Positions 54,178 through 57,222 of a DNA stretch of 57,222 nt are shown here, in pieces. Numbering within the stretch: the first letter of the stretch is position 1; each line of letters begins with the position of its first letter. Under the pieces are notes generated by a model. That model made no database searches. It was not told the DNA's origin and was given only the letters and a program-made list of their open reading frames with translations. Made by a program: the position numbers and the translations under genes. Origin of the DNA: Pedinophyceae sp. YPF-701. Its lineage: Eukaryota > Chlorophyta > Pedinophyceae. The stretch covers positions 1 to 57,222 of the forward strand of contig CAJZHL010000025.1 in the NCBI GenBank assembly GCA_916048055.1, read 5' to 3'.

Positions 54178-55350
54178 TGGAACGCAGATATCTCGTACGT
54201 ACGTCACTTCGTCATGGAGCGAAGGGCGAAATGGAGGCGGAGGCGAACGAGCGGCGCCGGTGCAGCGCGCTGTTCCTGAGATAAGGGGAGGGGAGAAAGA
54301 AGAGGGGGTCCTTTTGGAAGGGGGGGGGGAAGTGTAGGGAAGGGGTCCTTTGCGTCACGCGCTGCACGCCGTGGCAGGAACGACATGTTGCCATGAGGTT
54401 CGCGCCGCGGCGTGCATCGCGTGGCGCGGACCGCTAGTGACCATCTGCGGCCGATGGGGCACACCACTGGCTGGGTGTCTCACCGACCTGACGTCACCGA
54501 CGGCATCAAGGACGACGGCGGCGCAGCACCCGCGTGCGCACGGCGTCGGCCGTTCGCGAGGGGCTTGCGCTCACCGTGCGAGCGATGGGCGGCACGGGTA
54601 GCGGCAGATGAACGACACGGCGGGGTGGGGTTCCCCGCCGTTTGGATGCACTTCTGATCGTGCGGGTCGGGCTAGGTGCAGAAACGCGGCGGGACAGGGC
54701 GCCGGTCCAGGGTGCACGTGACACGACCCTTGCGTTGAAAACTTGGCATTGAGGAGCATGCAAAATGCACTGTGCAGATATCGTGCAGGAGTGCGGGCAG
54801 GTGGGGAACGTCGTGACACGTCGGCAAGTGCCGTGCGGGGAGATGCCGTGCATCTGCGGTCGCGGGGGGCCCTGTCGGAGGCCTCGTTCGGAGGGGAGCA
54901 TCGTGTTGCTGGCAACCGACTCGGGAGGTCGGTGCAGGCTTTTCCGACGCCGATGGCTTGCGCCGGTGCGTTCGCTCGCACCCTGCCGCGATGGTCGGTG
55001 CCGAGGTGGTTGTTGGAGGGCCTTGACACGGGGGAGTGGCTCAAGCGAGTTGGGGTAGTTGAAAGCGACGCACGAGGACTCATCTCGAGTCGGGGGACGG
55101 GGGGCATGCTTTTCGACGGTCAAGTCAGTGCACCCAACGAGGAGTTCGGCGTATCCAGGTGACCCGGAAACGTTCTGGGCCTCGAGGGGGGTTGGGGAGC
55201 GTGCGTGGGGCGGGGGGGGGGGACAGTGGCGTGCTGTCCGGGAACAGGGATTTGGAAGCACCATTTCCCTTGACTGTGGCCCCGATTCTCCACCCTAGAG
55301 GGCCGGGGGGTGGGGAGGGGGGGGTCGTCAGGACACGATTTGGTTGCGTT

Positions 55351-55430
55351 TTCGAAGAGGGGGGGGGGAGTTCGATTCGAGAGAGGGGGGTTCGACTCGA
55401 GAGGGGGGGGTTCGATTCGAGAGGGGGGTG
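55351..55430 (+). repeat. G-rich minisatellite, four 20-bp units
   Basis: Units at 55351-55370, 55371-55390, 55391-55410 and 55411-55430 share the pattern TTCGA(T/C)TCGAGAG followed by six or more G (the first unit is TTCGAAGAG plus G run). Exactly 20-bp spacing places four long G tracts in register, giving G-quadruplex potential on the plus strand. Confidence 0.85.
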
Positions 55431-55878
55431 GGAGGAGGGGGCAGATGGCGGGGGATCATCGGGGAGGATGTGGTGGAGCCGCTTGAGAGGGCGAGTCCAC
55501 ATGTGTGGGGCCCCGGTGGTGGTGGTCAGCTGCCAAGTGTCGTTTCGCGTCAATGGGGACGAACGTGGCGTCGTGCGCGGGCCCACAGCGCGGCCGGGAG
55601 GCAGCTGAGATCGGGCGGATCCATCTGCCTCGCGGGTCGGCTGTTCGGGGGTTGCGTTGTGAAAAGTCCCCCTGGCCGCTGCGTGTCAGGCACGACACAT
55701 CAGCGGCGCGCGATCGTAGTTCGTCGGGGCCTGGGTTGGTTCGAAAACTTTGCTTGCGCGTCGCGGCCGAGCTAGGTGCGCCGCAGCAGAAGTGCTCCGC
55801 GGCCCCACCCCATGGGGCGGCGGCCGCGTGCGGAGCAGCCCGAGGGGGGCGCGCCGCGACGGGTGAGGCCGCCGTCCC

Positions 55879-57120
55879 CTAGAGCTGCGACGCGGCCTGG
55901 CGCTCGGCGGACGCCCAGTCCAGCCCGAGGGACGCGAGCCCCTGGAGGATGCTGTGGGGCGCGGGCCGCGCGCCCTGGTCAGTCGACGGGCGCGGCGAGG
56001 CCGGCACCGAGGTCCAGGCGCCGGGGGCGTGCTGCGGCTGGCCCTCCGCCTGCGCGCTGAGCGCCTGCAGGATGCTGCGGAGGTGGCTCAGCGCCGCGCC
56101 CGTGCCCCCCGGCCCGCTGTGCGCAAGCATGGCCCGCTGGAGCGCGTGCGCGTCGTGCTGCGAGGGCGCCGCGAGCGTCTGCTGCAGCAGCGCGGCGGGG
56201 AACGCCGTGGACGCGGGCGACCCCGCCGCCGGCGGCGTCAGCCCCGACGACGGCGACGACGGCGCCAGCACCGACACCTGCTGCGGCGACGCGGCGGCCT
56301 GGCCGCCGGCGGGCGCGCGCGGCGCGGTCTCGTCCAGCGAGGCCGCTCCGGTGCGGCGGCGGCGCTTGCACCCCGCGGCCCACGCGAGCGACGCGGGGCT
56401 CTTCCACGCGCCGTCGAGCGCGCCGTCCGTGTACCGCGGCCCCGTGGGCCCGCTGCCGAGGTGGAGCGTCATGGCGCCCTGCGGGGCGACCCACTCGTCG
56501 GGCGCGCCCGTCGACTCGCGCTTGACGCCGCCGGACACGCGCGGCGCGTGGGCCGGGGGCGCGGCGCCACGGCGGCGGGCTGCGGCCGGGGGGGCTCGTC
56601 GTCGTCGTCGAACACGCCGCCGAGCTCGACCAGGCCGGCGACGGCCTCCATCATCTCGTCGCCGTCGCGGCCGCGGTGGTTGCCGCGCCGCGCGCCGTTG
56701 TTGGCCGTCGCGGAGCTGCGCTTGGGGGCGGCGTGGTGCAGCCACGCCGGCGGGGGCGCGGCGGCGTCCGGCTGCCACGACCCGGCGTTGCGCGCGGCGA
56801 CGGGCAGCGACGGCAGCGTGTTGTCCGACCCGGAGTTCTCCGCGCGGTTCGCCGACCCGGCGCGCGGCCGCCGCCCGCCCGCGCTGCCCGCGCCCGCCGA
56901 CGCCGCGCCGGGCGCCAGCACGGGGCTGCCGGGCAGCGTCGACGAGCTGTTGTTGTTGCTCCCGCTGCCGTTCGCGTTGCTCGTGATCACGCTCGCGGGG
57001 CACTTGACGTAGTGCTTGCAGCGGTAGGTGTCGAACTCGGAACTCATCAGGCGCCGCAGCGCCGTCTTCGAGCCGATCGCGCTCGGGTCGGGGGTCTCGT
57101 CCGCGAAGTTCAGGTGCGAC
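55879..57120 (-). CDS. Partial regulatory-type protein (5' exons outside window; apparent frameshift)
   Basis: An internal acceptor (CCCCGCAG) at 57121 opens a terminal exon that starts with one base of a split codon, then SHLNFADETPDP and SSEFDTYRCKHYVKCPAS. The rest is Asn/Ser/Ala/Pro/Gly-rich with an acidic patch (FDDDDE) and, later, KRESTGAPDEW and CKRRRRTG, ending AERQAASQL before the stop at 55879-55881. The SHLNFAD start would fit the C-terminal edge of an AP2/ERF DNA-binding domain ending in xLNFP, but that is a guess from eight residues. The first part (to ~56595) and the second (from ~56594 down) are in different frames. They join if one G is added to the G7 run at 56588-56594. Low-complexity composition suggests a transcriptional regulator. 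I do not recognise the family. Confidence 0.5.
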   Translation of the reverse strand, partial: VAPELRGRDPRPERDRLEDGAAAPDEFRVRHLPLQALRQVPRERDHEQRERQREQQQQLVDAARQPRAGARRGVGGRGQRGRAAAARRVGEPRGELRVGQHAAVAARRRAQRRVVAAGRRRAPAGVAAPRRPQAQLRDGQQRRAARQPPRPRRRRDDGGRRRPGRARRRVRRRRRAPPAAARRRGAAPPAHAPRVSGGVKRESTGAPDEWVAPQGAMTLHLGSGPTGPRYTDGALDGAWKSPASLAWAAGCKRRRRTGAASLDETAPRAPAGGQAAASPQQVSVLAPSSPSSGLTPPAAGSPASTAFPAALLQQTLAAPSQHDAHALQRAMLAHSGPGGTGAALSHLRSILQALSAQAEGQPQHAPGAWTSVPASPRPSTDQGARPAPHSILQGLASLGLDWASAERQAASQL

Positions 57121-57222
57121 CTGCGGGGCGGGCGGGCGCGCGGACGGGGTCGGCGGCCGCGGGGCGCGCGCGGGGGCGCTGGGCGGAAAAGGCGGTGGCG
57201 CGTTGGGCAGGGCCGGGGCGGT

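Larger units (their letters stand above)
53082..55878. other. Convergent intergenic region with G-rich tracts
   Basis: About 2.8 kb between the acyltransferase stop and the next gene's stop, the longest gene-poor stretch here. It is strongly purine-biased on the plus strand from ~53570 to 55480, with long G runs (for example 54286-54350 and 55210-55450), a 20-bp minisatellite (55351-55430) and a perfect 8-bp-arm hairpin (54159-54177). Open frames show no recognisable domain. No transposon termini seen. Confidence 0.5.

Overview
This is a nuclear eukaryotic segment, very GC-rich (roughly 70% by eye). Genes alternate strands, introns are mostly 70-300 bp, and protein-coding signal is obvious only after splicing. 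The gene set points to a photosynthetic protist or alga: a cryptochrome/photolyase with a transit-peptide-like N terminus, a plant-type TSJT1/DUF3700 protein, an ANP/NPK1-like MAP3K, an LEA-2 type II membrane protein and an organelle-type UMP-CMP kinase. The lineage cannot be fixed from the window. Frequent GC-AG introns and GTGCGN donors are compatible with, for example, a haptophyte or a GC-rich prasinophyte-grade alga. I saw no rRNA, tRNA, CRISPR array, prophage or recognisable transposon.

Layout. 1-6367 (minus): large surface/secreted protein of cadherin-like and filamin-like beta-sandwiches, running off the left edge. 7740-12588 (plus): a signal peptide and beta-sandwich ectodomain fused to an NSF-type D1-D2 AAA module. 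12874-13979 (plus): a divergent histone H4 with a long C-terminal extension. 14861-18438 (minus): membrane-anchored leishmanolysin (M8). 20547-23058 (plus): PH-domain CAMK-like kinase with a DFD motif. 24694-27375 (plus): cryptochrome/photolyase. 27776-28860 (minus): LEA-2 membrane protein. 29768-31048 (plus): nucleotide-sugar transporter. 31293-32530 (minus): parallel beta-helix protein. 33709-35179 (minus): UMP-CMP/adenylate kinase. 36019-38017 (plus): TSJT1-like. 38572-41936 (plus): MAP3K. 42622-44537 and 46074-50634 (minus): a tandem pair of Cid1/Trf4-type nucleotidyltransferase paralogues. 51241-53081 (plus): lysophospholipid acyltransferase. 55879-57120 (minus): partial regulatory-looking protein.

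Three loci stand out. (1) A 10-exon gene joins an array of C2H2 plus C2HC zinc-finger modules, each carried on a symmetric phase-0 exon, to a terminal nucleotidyltransferase. Its downstream neighbour keeps four intron positions but has lost the catalytic aspartates, so the pair looks like an active RNA-tailing enzyme and a pseudoenzyme partner. (2) An NSF-like double AAA ATPase follows a signal peptide and N-glycosylation-rich ectodomain with no visible membrane segment. (3) A histone H4 fold lacks the K5/K8/K12 tail and carries about 190 extra C-terminal residues ending in a possible winged helix.

Exon models were joined by reading splice sites by eye and requiring consistent phase. Every complete multi-exon model sums to a multiple of three, but none has transcript support here. 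The other genes (membrane traffic, lipid and nucleotide metabolism, signalling, surface proteins) look like ordinary nuclear neighbours, not a functional cluster.
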